A stretch of 64,000 nucleotides of DNA, taken from NCBI GenBank assembly GCA_014155875.1, contig JACEFZ010002047.1, positions 1 to 64,000 on the forward strand, in the 5' to 3' direction. This DNA is from Cepaea nemoralis. Its lineage: Eukaryota; Mollusca; Gastropoda; Stylommatophora; Helicidae. A program made the translations under genes and the position numbers. The notes beneath the pieces are model-generated. The model did not search any database. It saw only the letters and a list, made by a program, of their open reading frames with translations, and was not told the DNA's origin. Positions 1 through 11,001 of the stretch are shown here, piece after piece (positions within the stretch are counted from its first letter, which is position 1; the number at the start of each line of letters is the position of its first letter).

Positions 1-1019
1 ACTGACAGTAATATTTATCAACTGAAGTAATATTATACTGAGGATCTGTATAACACTGACAGTAATATTATACTGAGATCTGTATAACACTGACAGTAAT
101 ATTATACTGAGATCTGTATAACACTGACAGTAATATTATACTGAGATCTGTATAACACTGACAGTAATATTATACTGAGATCTGTATAACACTGACAGTA
201 ATATTATACTGAGATCTGTATAACACTGACAGTAATATTATACTGAGATCTGTATAACACTGACAGTAATATTATACTGAGATCTGTATAACACTGACAG
301 TAATATTATACTGAGATCTGTATAACACTGACAGTAATATTATGCTGAGATCTGTATAACACTGACAGTAATATTATACTGAGATCTGTATAACACTGAC
401 AGTAATATTATACTGAGATCTGTATAACACTGACAGTAATATTATAGCTGAGATCTGTATAACACTGACAGTAATATTATACTGATATCTGTATAACACT
501 GACAGTAATATTATACTGAGATATGTATACACTGACAGTAATATTATACTGAGATCTGTATAACACTGACAGTAATATTATACTGAGATCTGTATAACAC
601 TGACAGTAATATTATACTGAGATCTGTATAACACTGACAGTAATATTATACTGAGATCTGTATAACACTGACAGTAATATTATACTGAGATCTGTATAAC
701 ACTGACAGTAATATTATACTGAGATCTGTATAACACTGACAGTAATATTATACTGAGATCTGTATAACACTGACAGTAATATTATACTGAGATCTGTATA
801 ACACTGACAGTAATATTATGCTGAGATCTGTATAACACTGACAGTAATATTATACTGAGATCTGTATAACACTGACAGTAATATTATACTGAGATCTGTA
901 TAACACTGACAGTAATATTATACTGAGATCTGTATAACACTGACAGTAATATTATACTGAGATCTGTATAACACTGACAGTAATATTATACTGAGATCTG
1001 TATAACACTGAAGTAACAT
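1..1019. repeat. 34-bp satellite array (about 30 copies)
   Basis: A 34-bp unit containing ACTGAGATCTGTATAACACT followed by GACAGTAATATTAT repeats head to tail from the left edge to about 1019. Copies are nearly identical apart from a few single-base changes (for example TATGCT near 342 and 819, and a shortened unit near 530). The left border is outside the window. It lies upstream of the first visible ANAPC2 exon, so it is probably intronic. Confidence 0.97.
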
Positions 1020-1034
1020 TATGCTATGATGATG

Positions 1035-1295
1035 TAAGTCAGCATGTCCAAATGGATAAGCTCACTCTTTTGGTTTTTCTAATGCTGAGGTAGCGGGTTC
1101 AACTCTGAACTGGTCAGTTGTACTAAAATCTTGACTTCTCGTCCTTGACTTGGGGATGTACATTTCAAGTACTTCAGAAGTCGGAGTCGGTTCCTCTGAT
1201 GGCAAAGAACACTGGTAATAGGGAAAGCTAATCAACATGCACAAATCAATTCAGTACGTGTATGGACTACTGCTTGAGTTCATAGCGAGTGAACA
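1035..1295 (+). repeat. SINE-A copy with tRNA-like head
   Basis: The copy begins with a tRNA-like A box (GTCCAAATGGATAAGC) and B box (AGCGGGTTCAACTC). The shared body follows (ACTTCTCGTCCTTGACTTGG, then CAGAAGTCGGAGT, then GGTAATAGGGAAAGCTAAT) and it ends near GAGTTCATAGCGAGTGAAC. The same body recurs about ten times in the window on both strands, which defines the family. Confidence 0.85.
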
Positions 1296-1414
1296 CCCCA
1301 AAAAATATACATATATTATACATATATAACACTATGTTATTAGTATTACACTGAGAAAAATGTGTTGGTGTGGCTGCATTATCACCATGTGACCATATTT
1401 TGTGAACATTGCAG

Positions 1415-1577
1415 GAAATCTCCATGAACGCCATGATCCTGTCAGCCCAGTTCTGGCCCACTTTCAGGGACGAGAAAATTAAACTGCCGCAGGAGCTACA
1501 GGATCAGATGGTGAAATACACAAAGATGTTTGAGACACATAAACAGAACAGAACGCTAGTCTGGAAGCCTCACCTAG
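1415..1577 (+). CDS. ANAPC2: ANAPC2 exon: end of cullin homology region
   Basis: The acceptor is TTGCAG at 1409-1414 and the donor is GTAAG at 1578. The exon is 163 bp and leaves one base of a split codon. It reads EISMNAMILSAQFWP and on to WKPHLG. Whether it starts exactly in phase 0 is inferred, because the upstream exon is outside the window. Confidence 0.94.
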
Positions 1578-4500
1578 GTAAGCTGGGTAAAGTTATTTCC
1601 TTTCCTTTACAGAATATCACATTCTACCCCAGCATATATGGCTGTTTGTGATTTTCTATGCAATTTTAACTGTTAGTTTACCATTGCTTTCTGAATTTCC
1701 AAAGCTCATACCATTGTGAACTTTGAGATAAAAACCAGTGCAGTGAAGCTCATCCTCTTGGCTTGAATTCTTTTTAAAAAGTCTTTAGTCCAACAAAGAC
1801 AGCGGGTGGCTCTTGGGGGCTTGTACTTTTTATGTTCATGGTAGTAGGCAGACAAGGTAGAGGAGATATGCCCTAACAGTTCATTATTTGTTAAAACTAT
1901 TTCATTCAGGCCTTCTTTTAATTTTCTTTAGGAATGATGAACATTGAGCTTGAGCTGAAAGATGAAACTTTGAATTTCTCGGTCTCGCCTGTACAGGCTG
2001 CCATCATCATGAAATTCCAGGCAAGAAGTAAGTGGTTCACATTGATTTCACCATCATGAAATTCTAAACAAGTGGTTCATATTGATTTCATTGTGGAATT
2101 CAGACAAGTGGTTTTCATTGATTTTATCATCGTGAAATTCTAGGCAATTGGTTTATATTTATGTCATCATGATAAAATTATAGACAAGTGATTTGCAATG
2201 ATTTTATCATCATGAAATTCTAAATAAGTGGCTTACTTTGAATTCATCATCGTGAAATTCTGGACAGGCAGTAAGTGGTTTACTTTGATTTCATTATTAT
2301 CAAGCATTTCTGTGGCTGGAGGACAAACAATACATGCATGTCGTGATTATAATGGACTCATAAAGTACGATGAGACAGGTGAATGCAGGCATGATTCAGG
2401 CAGCATGGAAGACTTCAGTTCAAACACAGAGAGAAAGCATCTGTTGCATTTTTTCTCCAGGACAAGCTGATGTGTTGGGAAATGAGCTGGCGGACAGATC
2501 GGCTGGGTCTGCACCCCTTGGTGGGGAATTGGTGTATGATAAGGCAGGTGTGGTCAAGGCCCTTTAGAATTGTGTCTGTAGTGCAGAAGAAAAGATAGAT
2601 TATGTCAGCCTGGAGAGAATGGTGCTGCAGGGAGTGACCTGAGGATCTGACCGATACTTAGGACTCTTAGGAAAGGCCAGACGGACACATAATCAGTCTG
2701 CTACTGGTACCATTAGTATTGGGACTCTTAGCTGGCTGTTGAAGATGGGGACGGAGCATGTGTGGGAAGGTCCAGAGTGCTGTGATGTCAGTTCTTGACT
2801 CACTTTAGCTCAATTATCAAATACTATACATAATGTGAAGAACATATTTTGATTGAATCCTGAAAAAGAAGGCAAATTTCTATTATCATTTGTAATAACT
2901 GACAAAATCTTCTTATTGTAAAACCGCCTATTGTGCTTGCTTGCTTGTGTTCGCTGGCTGTGAACTCCAGCGTGAAGTCCTGTATGTCGGATGAATACAT
3001 CCTGTTGTTCAACATCAATGTGATATCTGTCTATTGTAAATATACAGACTCACGTTAATCTTCTGTATTCATCCTCATCCATATTCTTGTAAAAACTGCT
3101 TCACGGACATAGATTTGGATTGGAAAGCTGATTTCATGACCACGATCCAAGAACTGCTTCACTTATTCCTCATACAACTCCATCCAGAACCTGTTCTCAC
3201 AGAAGCATTTAAAATATCGCTGTCAGTTATCTGGACAGATGCTTTCCCAGAAAACTCCAATTCCACTTCTGAATTAATCAAACTTATCCCTGCCTTCTAT
3301 CCTTGACTGGCTAGTGGCTTGCATAATTGTTAACTGTCGCATCACCAGCCTTGACAACAACTCTAACTCTTCTTCATATCAAACCCATGTTCAAATCATC
3401 TTCAAAGAACCTTATGGTGGCTTGTAGACATCAGAAGCAACCGTTAGGTCATCTTTGTGAAAAGTAGACTTCTGGCCCAAACGCCCTGTCTGAACACCAC
3501 TAAACTCAACTAAACCAGATGCAAAACATGCCACAATGTCTATCAAACCCATTCACTGACATCCTAGAAATGCTACCTTTCACAGTATAAAAGTATCCAC
3601 ACGTGGATCCATAATCCAGTCTATGCCATTATGTGGAAAGATTTAATATGACAAAGCTGATCAGTTTTATAAACAACGTAAGGAAATGATCACAGGTTAG
3701 TCACAAACCAGTTTCTTTCTGTGTTAGCAGCTCCAGCCACAGAGATGAAGGGACATTCCATTGATTATGAAATCTGACTGAGCCAACAATTCCCCATATA
3801 TTGGAGAATTATTAAAGTGGAACTATCAGTCACAGTATACTGACAGATATAATGAGAATGAAATCTGTCCACTTACAGACTTTCTAAACAATATATTCCA
3901 AAGACTATGATCTCCAGCATGAGAATGGTGGCTAGAGGAGACTACTGCAACATACGTTGTATTCATTACGGATTCAAAGAATATGCTTAGTAAGGTGGAG
4001 AAAGGAATGTTTCGTGTGGAATGGCTCTCGTTGCTTCAGAGGTCACAGATTGTGAGAATTGTATGGATATTTTGCCCTGGGCATGCAGGGGTAAGGGGGA
4101 ATGAACAGGCTGATAGGCTAGCAGGGAATGCACCTCTTGGTGATAATTTGCCTATGGACAAGGAGGAGGTGGTCGTGCGCTTGTGGGACCAGGTGTAGAA
4201 GGCGGAGGAACAGATTGAGAACCCATATGTGGAAAGAATGAGATTGCGGGGATTCTGAATCTCAAAACTGAGAGGGAAGACCAGGAGAACTGTTTAATCA
4301 GATAGCAGTGGGAATGATTAGTAGTATGACTCTTCGCTGGCTGTTGAATGAGGGGATGGAGCATGTATGGGAATGTCCTGAGTGCAGTGATGTCGGTTCT
4401 TAACTCAACTGAACTAAACAATATATTCCCTTTGTGAATTTACACACAAAAGCCTCATACAATAGGTTGAACAGTTTATTGCCTGGCATAATTTGTTTTT

Positions 4501-7336
4501 CCGTTCACTCGCTTTAAACTCAAGCTTAGGCCATACCTATGCTACTACTTCTGGTACAGTGAACTTATTTTCGAGTGTGGATTAGCTTTCCCTATTACCA
4601 GTGTCCCTCGCCAGCAGGTGAACCCACTCCGACTTCAGAGGTACTTGTATTTTAAGTCCCCAAGTCAAGCACAAGAAGTCAACATTTTAATCCAACTGAT
4701 TGGTGTAGGGGTTGAACCCGCTACCTCAGCATAAGCACACCGGATGTTTAAGAACAAATGCTTTTATCCATTCAGCCATGCTGACTTCCATATTCCTGGC
4801 ATATTTCGCTGCATCTCATCAAGTGCATATTGCACAGGTGTAAATCATCATCCAGTGCCTTGCCGGCTGGTGTGGGCAATCATGCCTCTCCACAAATTAT
4901 GATCTCCGACGTCATGGATCAATTAGTGTGTTGATTTTCTTCTGCACTATGACACAAGACTGTCAAGAATCTTCTCACGCTGCCTTCCTCTATCTCTCTT
5001 TCTGCAAATCTTTCCGGTTGTCACAATATGTTCCAGTTATTGTCTTCTCATAATGTGGCCAAAAATGTATGTAAATCATATGAAGTGAATGGATGAATCA
5101 CATGTTGGCTGATACAAACACACAGTCACAGGTACTGTTCATATGTGGCACATTTGTTATCCCATGGTAATCACAGAATTACAATGAAGTCTTTCTGTCT
5201 GCAGTGACTCTGGAGTTACCATTGGGATAACCAATGCTTCACATTCAAACAGTACCGTGGCTATATGTGTTATGTATTTAATTCAAAATGTTATCCATTC
5301 ATTCACTTCCAGCTATATATAATTCTATAATATACACCTGATGAGATGCAGCAGAATACACCAATGGGTTTGTTCAGTGTGTAGTTGGATGATCCAAGAA
5401 CTAATTAACAAATTTATCCCGGAACATTGCCTCATTTACAAGTTCTTATAAGGGAAGAGTTGAAGATTAGCCAACAAGAGATAGACGATGATACAAGTAG
5501 GATGACAACATCAAGAGATGGGCTAACAGCAGTCTCTGTGTACAACAAGAGTGTTGGAGGTCCATCGCAGCCAACTTTCATTGTTGTAGACAACACCCTA
5601 ATCTATTGAACCTACAATAACAACAGTCAAAACAATCCTTGTTGTACATCTGTCTCATTTATCATGCTCTCTAATCACAGTTTTGATTCATGCATTTTAT
5701 GTATGTCTTATCCCAACTTGCAGCGAAATGGAGTATTGACGAACTCAGTGCTGAACTGGAGATGACTCCATCTGTTCTCAGGAGGAAGATCTCCTTTTGG
5801 CAGGGTCAGGGGCTGTTGAGAGAAGCTTCTGCAGATGTTTACCATTTGGTGGAGGAAAGACGAGGCCGCTCTCACGATCTTGTGTTGGTGGATGATGAAG
5901 AGGTGGAGTCGGCCATGGCATCAGCTCAACAACAGAAGGAGGAAGAGATGCAGGTTTGTGAAGTTGTTTTCATGTCTGTTGGGGGAGCACCACCTCACAC
6001 ACACCAGGTCATGGGATTGGTGCTCAGTTCTGCTCCAGGTTGGGGATGGAGATGTCAGTGAGGGAGAACATTAATCTCAGCCTGCATATGATGTCTGTAG
6101 CTGTTATGGTTGTTTGTTTCCACTGAGATGTTACCATTGTTTGTTTGTTCAGACTGACATGTTATAATTTGTCCTTTCTGTGTTTGTGTGACTTCGTTAT
6201 TCAAACGTTATGTGTTTGTTTGGACACACATATTACAGTTGTTTGTTTGGACATACATGTTACAGTTGTTTGTTTGGACATACATGTTACAGTTGTTTGT
6301 TTGTTTGTTTGTTTAGTCTGAGATGTTACACTTGTTTGTTTGTTTGTTTAGTCTGATGTGTTACACTTGTTTGTTTGTTTAGTTTGATATGTTACACTTG
6401 TTTGTTTGTTTAGTTTGAGATGTAACAGTTGTTTGTTTATTTGTTTAGTCTGTGATGTTACAGTTGTTTGTTTGTTTAGTTCAGTGGTTCTCAACCGGTG
6501 GGGAATCCCCCCCCCCCCCCCCCCCCCCCCCCCCGGAATTTTAGGGTTTCTAGGGGGGGGGATGAAGACCATTTCAAGATCGCGTTAATACAAGAACCGA
6601 TTACTTGATATTGTTTTTCCCTTGATACTTTAAAGTTATGTACGTCTCATCCTTCTAAAATTCATAGACCCACAAATAATGTTTTATGTGGATGTCTAGA
6701 CTTGTTTTAGTATATGCTGTTAAATTTACCTTCCATTTTTATGTATACCGTATAGGGGTGGGGGGGATTTTAAGATAGGAAATATGAAAGGGGGGGGGGG
6801 ATGACGTTCTGAAAATACGGTGAAGGGGGGCACGGGCCAAATTTTTTATAGGAAGGGGGGGGGGGGGATGACATTCTGAAAATATGGTGAAGGAGGGCAC
6901 GGGCCAAAAAAGGTTGAGAACCACTGGTTTAGTTAGACTGAAAAGTTACAATTGTATTAGATTGAGATGTTACAGTTGTTTGTTTTGCTAGACTGAAATG
7001 TTACAGGTTGGATTGAGATGGTAAGCAGTGTGTCTGAGATGTTACAACACAAGTTCACCCATATCACAACTCACCTGCACTATACTTCCACCTGCACACT
7101 AACTCACCTGCACTATAACCCATCCTTTGCAGGTGTTCTGGACCTACATCCAGGGCATGTTGGCTAACCTGAACTGCCTGACCCTCGAGCGCATCCACTC
7201 GATGCTGCGCATGTTTGCCATGGAGGAGCCGAGTTCGTCTGAGGTCACCGTGCAGGAGCTGAAGACTTTTCTCGACAACAAGGTCAAAGATCAAGCTCTG
7301 ATATTTTCTGGCGGTGTCTACAGGCTGAATAAATAG
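1415..7336 (+). CDS. ANAPC2: Anaphase-promoting complex subunit 2, C-terminal four exons (partial)
   Basis: APC2 is the cullin-like scaffold of the anaphase-promoting complex, a nuclear ubiquitin ligase that drives mitotic exit; it pairs with the RING subunit APC11. Four exons (1415-1577, 1932-2027, 5724-5953, 7133-7336) join in phases 1, 1 and 0 to give 230 residues and a TAG stop. Exon 1 carries the cullin-homology stretch with MILSAQFWPTFRDEK and RTLVWKPHLG. Exon 2 has IELELKDETLNFSVSPVQAA. Exon 3 has the winged-helix stretch WSIDELSAELEMTPSVLRRK and an acidic linker. Exon 4 is the WHB domain that ends SGGVYRLNK, as in vertebrate APC2. The family is about 800 residues long, so roughly the first 70 percent lies left of the window. 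All splice junctions are GT-AG. Introns hold LINE, SINE and hAT copies. An AATAAA at 7328-7333 overlaps the last codons; no clear poly(A) signal was found downstream. Confidence 0.96.
1932..2027 (+). CDS. ANAPC2: ANAPC2 exon: cullin/winged-helix linker
   Basis: The acceptor is TTCTTTAG and the donor is GTAAGT at 2028. The exon is 96 bp, phase 1 on both sides, reading MMNIELELKDETLNF and SPVQAAIIMKFQAR. Its 3' end and donor site have been copied into a degenerate tandem array just downstream. Confidence 0.94.
2028..2290 (+). repeat. Degenerate tandem array derived from the exon/intron junction
   Basis: About six diverged copies, 38-48 bp apart, of CATCATGAAATTC followed by AGGCAAGTGGTT and TTGATTTCAT. 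The founding copy is the last 25 bases of the ANAPC2 exon 1932-2027 plus its donor. The final copy (about 2247-2290) again reads GGCAGTAAGTGG, a second consensus donor. Confidence 0.8.
2330..2820 (+). pseudogene. LINE-A fragment: RNase H end and C-terminal tail
   Basis: A decayed 3' end of a non-LTR retrotransposon with a terminal RNase H domain. One frame reads GQADVLGNELADRSAGSAP, the last RNase H motif. The tail then reads RRTHNQSATGTIS and WLLKMGTEHVWEGPECC, and ends near TCTTGACTCACTTTAGCTCA. Several frame changes and stops are present. The same tail recurs at 3945, 22320, 40440, 47060, 55108 and 60270. Confidence 0.8.
2821..3900. other. Intron sequence with one short dispersed repeat
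   Basis: Bases 2938-3030 (GCTTGCTTGTGTTCGCTGGC, then CCAGCGTGAAGTCCTGTA) recur with few changes at 32212-32305. The rest of this intronic stretch shows no feature I can support. A 63-codon open frame at 3115-3306 has no recognisable motif. Confidence 0.6.
3945..4430 (+). pseudogene. LINE-A fragment: RNase H domain and tail
   Basis: Reads FITDSKNMLSKVEKG, then FCPGHAGVRGNEQADRLAGN, the typical C-terminal half of a LINE RNase H domain. The stretch KLRGKTRRT and a CPEC-type ending follow in broken frames. It ends at GGTTCTTAACTCAACTGAAC. It is a 5'-truncated, dead copy within ANAPC2 intron 1932-5724. Confidence 0.85.
4500..4795 (-). repeat. SINE-A copy, near full length
   Basis: On the minus strand it carries the A-box region (GCTGAATGGATAAAAGC), the B box (GTAGCGGGTTCAACCCC), the body with AGAAGTCGGAGTGGGTT and AATAGGGAAAGCTAATCC, and the 3' GAGTTTAAAGCGAGTGAAC. 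Confidence 0.87.
4830..5075 (-). pseudogene. RTE-like LINE C-terminal fragment
   Basis: The minus strand encodes a broken version of the ORF2 tail seen better at 55756-56112: a GH(I/V)MRR motif, then VTTGKI, then a basic RGRQREKILD-like stretch, then a Trp-rich end. Only short stretches stay in one frame. Confidence 0.65.
5207..5360 (+). repeat. Dispersed repeat, second copy at 34695-34855
   Basis: Sequence around TACCATTGGGATAACCAATG, then CTTCACATTCAAAC, then ACACCTGATGAGATGCAGCA matches 34695-34855 with substitutions throughout. No TIR, tRNA head or coding motif was seen, so the class is unknown. Bases 5361-5723 hold nothing I can identify. Confidence 0.6.
5724..5953 (+). CDS. ANAPC2: ANAPC2 exon: winged-helix region and acidic linker
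   Basis: The acceptor is AACTTGCAG and the donor follows ATGCAG at 5954 (GTTTGT). The exon is 230 bp. It carries KWSIDELSAELEMTPSVLRR, then GLLREASADVYHLVEERRG, and an acidic segment VLVDDEEVESAMAS before the WHB domain. Confidence 0.95.
6105..6480 (+). repeat. Degenerate tandem array, GTTTGTTTGTTTAG-rich
   Basis: Units of roughly 33-41 bp built on GATGTTACAGTTGTTTGTTTG repeat about ten times within the last ANAPC2 intron. The hAT MITE at 6482 inserted at the right edge, and the array resumes briefly after it (6935-7010). Confidence 0.85.
6482..6926. mobile_element. hAT-type MITE with perfect 8-bp target duplication
   Basis: Terminal inverted repeats are CAGTGGTTCTCAACC and GGTTGAGAACCACTG, a classic hAT terminus. 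The flanking 8-bp duplications are GTTTAGTT at 6474-6481 and 6927-6934, identical. Long C/G homopolymers and two diverged subrepeats around ATGACATTCTGAAAATATGG fill the interior. There is no transposase. Related copies lie at 30408 and 59065 in the opposite orientation. Confidence 0.95.
7133..7336 (+). CDS. ANAPC2: ANAPC2 terminal exon: WHB domain and stop
   Basis: The acceptor is CCTTTGCAG. The exon reads VFWTYIQGMLANLNCLTLER, then MLRMFAMEEPSSSEVTVQEL, and ends GGVYRLNK followed by TAG. It matches the C-terminus of animal APC2, so the 3' end of the coding region is intact. Confidence 0.97.
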   Translation: MFWTYIQGMLANLNCLTLERIHSMLRMFAMEEPSSSEVTVQELKTFLDNKVKDQALIFSGGVYRLNK

Positions 7337-7859
7337 ATTCCTGGTTAGACTAGTACATGGCGGTCCTTGTGATTGGGAAAACATGAAATAGAATAAGTTA
7401 ATATTTCCTTAATGGATCTTAGGTAGTGATTGATGACAGTCCACTAGAGGCAGTGTTTTAGTTTGTCATTGGTCTTCTACACTGGGCTGTAAAGAAACAA
7501 TAATGAAATGATTTAGCCTTTTCCATCTTCAGGGTGGAAGTACCTTATGGCTCTTATCTTTCCTTTTTTACCTTGTGTACAGGTATATGACAAGACCCTA
7601 TCTTTGGGCTATATAGGTATACAAAGGTGTGCTTGTCTGAAGAGTGTTGTCTGGTGTTTCCTTGGGTGTGATCTGATGATTTGTGTGTGATGTGTTATAG
7701 GCTCATGGTTGATGGAATAACAGGTGTTGGAAATTGAAATGCACACTTTACTGGACTTGCTGAATAACTTTAATGATGACATTTCCAAGATTGTTATGTC
7801 TGGTACACAATCACACCTCTACGGGGCCTGCCTAACCCTGTCTAAGATCACCAGGTTTC
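7337..7859 (+). other. ANAPC2 3' flank / UTR, no further feature
   Basis: Sequence after the ANAPC2 stop. I see no strong poly(A) hexamer beyond the AATAAA inside the stop region, and no open frame with recognisable motifs. Confidence 0.4.
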
Positions 7860-8470
7860 TAGGACTCAACTGCCCCTTCTCAGAGTGGATTAGCTTGTTA
7901 CACCTGGGACTCATCTGCCCCTTCTCTAGAGTGGATTAGCTTGTTACAGCAAGGATTCATCTGCCCCTTCTCTAGAGTGGATTAGCTTGTTACAGCGAGG
8001 ACTCATCTGCCCCTTCTCTAGAGTGGATTAGCTTGTTACAGCGAGGACTCATCTGCCCCTTCTCTAGAGTGGATTAGCTTGTTACAGCAAGGACTCATCT
8101 GCCCCTTCTCTAGAGTGGATTGGCTTGTTACAGCGAGGACTCATCTTCCCCTTCTCTAGAGTGGATTAGCTTGTTACATCCAGGACTCATGTGCCCCTTC
8201 TCTAGAGTGGATTAGCTTGTTACATCCAGGACTCATGTGCCCCTTCTCTAGAGTGGATTAGCTTGTTACACTTAAGACTCAAGTGCCCCTTCTCTGGAGT
8301 GGATTAGCTTGTTACATCCAGGACTCAAGCGCCCCTTCTCTAGAGTGGATTAGCTTGTTACAACTAGGACTCATGTGCCCCTTCTCTAGAGTGGTTTAAC
8401 TTCTTACACCAAGGATTCATGTGCACCTTCTCTAGAGTGGATTAGCTTGTTACATCCAGGACTCCCTCTG
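7860..8470. repeat. 46-bp minisatellite (about 13 copies)
   Basis: The unit contains CTCATCTGCCCCTTCTCTAG then AGTGGATTAGCTTGTTACA. Spacing is 46 bp between successive TCTAGA sites (7925 and 7971). The right-hand units are more diverged. Confidence 0.95.
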
Positions 8471-8589
8471 CCCTGTCAGGTATGAGGGGATTGATCAGTT
8501 GGGATTGCTTCTAGCTATCTTGTGTCAATGTGTGTCAATGTAGATTTTGCTGTCAACATTTATTCTCTCACCACACCTAGCCACCTATC

Positions 8590-8815
8590 TTGTGTTTCGA
8601 ACCTGGGTATACAGGCTCACAAACCACGTTCGCAAGCTCTTGTGTCCTGTATACCCGGGTTGAAATACAGCGGTGATAGTTTTTTTTCGAAAAAGGTGTT
8701 GGTGCCGGTCGTTCAGAAATCAATGGCAAACTACTGAACGTAAAACTTGCCCAGGAATCATGAACAGACAAAATGCTGGGTTTGCCTACTACGTCCTGTG
8801 AAGGACATTTGACTA
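8590..8815 (+). repeat. SINE-D copy (subfamily D1)
   Basis: Contains the family core CAATGGCAAACTACTGAACG, then CTTGCCCAGGAATCA and CAAAATGCTGGG, and ends at CCTGTGAAGGACAT. The core recurs about a dozen times in the window. The 5' half is diverged from the other copies. Confidence 0.8.
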
Positions 8816-9829
8816 AACTAATTTAATGCTATCTGTTGTGTCTAGTGCAGAGTTTGAAGATTGTTACTAGCTCTCATTGGAGGAGTTTGTAATACGCATC
8901 ACGTTTCTGGTTGTCTGGATGTCATGAATTTACGATCATGTTTAGTCATTCCACTCACTGCTAGCCTCTTAGATTCATTTCTGGAATTGTCAGCACATCT
9001 TTTCATCATGAAAACAAACAGCAAATTTTAAAATATTGTCAGTACATCCAAGCTGTGAATTTCATTTACCTTCCCACTAACTACTTGTAGGTCCTACAAT
9101 TATTATTATTTACATCTTTGTTATCAACCCATCAACTGAGGTAGAAGTCTAATACTGATACAACTGGCACTTTGAGACATGGGCTTTTACATACATACCA
9201 ACACACTGATCAGGTGGGACATGTGCTTAGACACATACACTGATTAACTAGACAGTGGGACACAGGTTTTACACATACCAATAACTGGTTCGCTGGGTAA
9301 TGGATTGGTCACATATACTTTTTCCTTCTTCTGCAGTCAACATTTGCTATGTATGAAGCATAGCATCAATTGTAGTACGTAGATGTCCGCTTTCTGGTCC
9401 CGTGCCACTTGAGCCATTTTGGCATCAACGATTGAGGTCGCTTTTCCAGATTCCTCCTCCCATAGGCAGATTGCTTTCCCGGGCTTGTGGGCCACATTTC
9501 CTGTCGGGCTTTGTTGCCCCAGCCTTTGCTTTTACAAGAACTTTCACAAGGCGGTGATTTGGCATTTGGTTTGTCCTTTACCGTGATGGATTTCCTTCCA
9601 GAGTTTATGAGTTCCATCAGCCCATTTTGTCTGCTCTATTTTGTCTTACACATATACCAGTAAACTGGTATTTTGGGACAAGGATTTTTCACATATACCA
9701 ATAACTGGCTTGTGGCGACATGGTTGTTTGTTTACGCACTTGGGACATACATTTTTACAGAAATACCAATAAACTAGTGCCTCAGAATCAAAGTGGTAAG
9801 ATATTTTGCTCTGCTATCAGTGCATTTGC
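8816..9829. other. Unassigned region with degenerate 50-bp repeats
   Basis: Degenerate units around ACATATACCAATAACTGG and GGGACATGGGTTTT occur at about 9140-9330 and 9640-9790. They are separated by a 300-bp block with a minus-strand open frame (9366-9617) that shows no recognisable motif. Confidence 0.5.
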
Positions 9830-9953
<124 letters not shown>

Positions 9954-10554
9954 ATATTTCATTATAGCATCTAGTGCAACCACAGCTAGGTAAATGACTT
10001 GCAAGTGTTCTGTAACTGATCTCCTGTGCCATTGAGTATTTCTTAGTTGTAGATTTATTTCTGTGACTGTGTGCTTCAGTAACTACTTCTGTTCCCCCTG
10101 TTCTCTGTGAGAGTCAGTGAACACCAGGGCTGTATTAACAGATTCAGAGCCAAACAAAACAAGAAGTTTGGGCCAAACAAAATTGGATGGTGGGAAATGG
10201 GAAGTAGGGGTGTATTGCAGTTATGACTAAAATTTTTGTATGTTGTAATGCAATGACAAGATTTTGGCGATGTATATAAGCCCATTGCAGAGGCTGGAAG
10301 TTGCTTAAGACAATTAGTAATCCCACACCACTTAATCAGTTAACAGTCTTCAGATCCAGCTGACTACGTTTCCACACATCTCTTTATGTTTGATATGTGA
10401 AGACTCAGCTGACTAAGTTTCCACACATCTCTTCATGTTTGATTTGTTTTTTGACGTCTGTTTGCTTTAATGATTCTTTGAATGTATATGCTGTTATTAA
10501 ACTTTAAATAATGTGCTTGAAATATTTGAACTATCTGCTTTTTGTGTGTGGTTT
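9954..10554. other. No gene seen; one imperfect 50-bp tandem duplication
   Basis: CAGCTGACTACGTTTCCACA plus CATCTCTTTATGTTTGAT at about 10358 is repeated with small changes at about 10408. Nothing else in this stretch is supportable. Confidence 0.5.
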
Positions 10555-10555
10555 G

Positions 10556-10690
10556 TTAAGTATATACTCGCTTTGAACTCAAGCATAATTCATACACCTG
10601 TTACTTCTTCTAGTGCACTGGGCTGATTTTTGCGTGTGAATTAGCTTTCCCTTTTACTAGTGTCCATCAGGCAAACCCAGATTGTGTTCT
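10556..10690 (-). repeat. SINE-A, 3' part
   Basis: The minus strand reads CTGGGTTTGCCTGATGG, then AGGGAAAGCTAATTCACACG and GAAGTAACAGGTG, and ends at GAGTTCAAAGCGAG. The tRNA-like head is missing. Confidence 0.75.
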
Positions 10691-10936
10691 TTGCAGCCAG
10701 CCTTCATTGTGGAGGCAACAACTGGTTGATTGATTGATCTTTGTGGACAAAATTGCACGGGAATTTATTCTTCTTCATACACCTTCAAATGTTTTGAATA
10801 TTTGAAAAGAAAGCAGCCGTCAACTTGAGCTTATTGACATCTCTCACTCTTGATTCAGAAAATAACTTAGTATTCTATGAAAAATGAACATGAAATCAGC
10901 AAGTAAAGAAACTACAATTGCCTGTAAGTACATAGG

Positions 10937-11001
10937 TTAAAGTTAGTTGCGATCTTTTACAAGACGTCACATTCAACCCCAGTATTTTTATTTCTGTTGC
11001 T
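10937..11001 (-). repeat. SINE-D, left half, interrupted by the LTR element
   Basis: The minus-strand tail of a SINE-D copy: TTTTACAAGACGTCACATTC, then AACCCCAGTATTTTT. The rest of the same copy resumes at 19118 (TTGCTGTTTGAGATTTCTTG, then TTGCCATTGCTTTCTGAA). The last five bases, TTGCT, are the target duplication of the retrotransposon. Confidence 0.85.

Noticed and set aside
5427..5609. 60-codon frame in the ANAPC2 intron
   Set aside because: No similarity to APC2; the flanking exons join in phase without it.
9366..9617. 83-codon minus-strand frame rich in Lys and Ser
   Set aside because: No motif or splice context; repeat-like surroundings. Could be a transposon scrap but cannot be supported.
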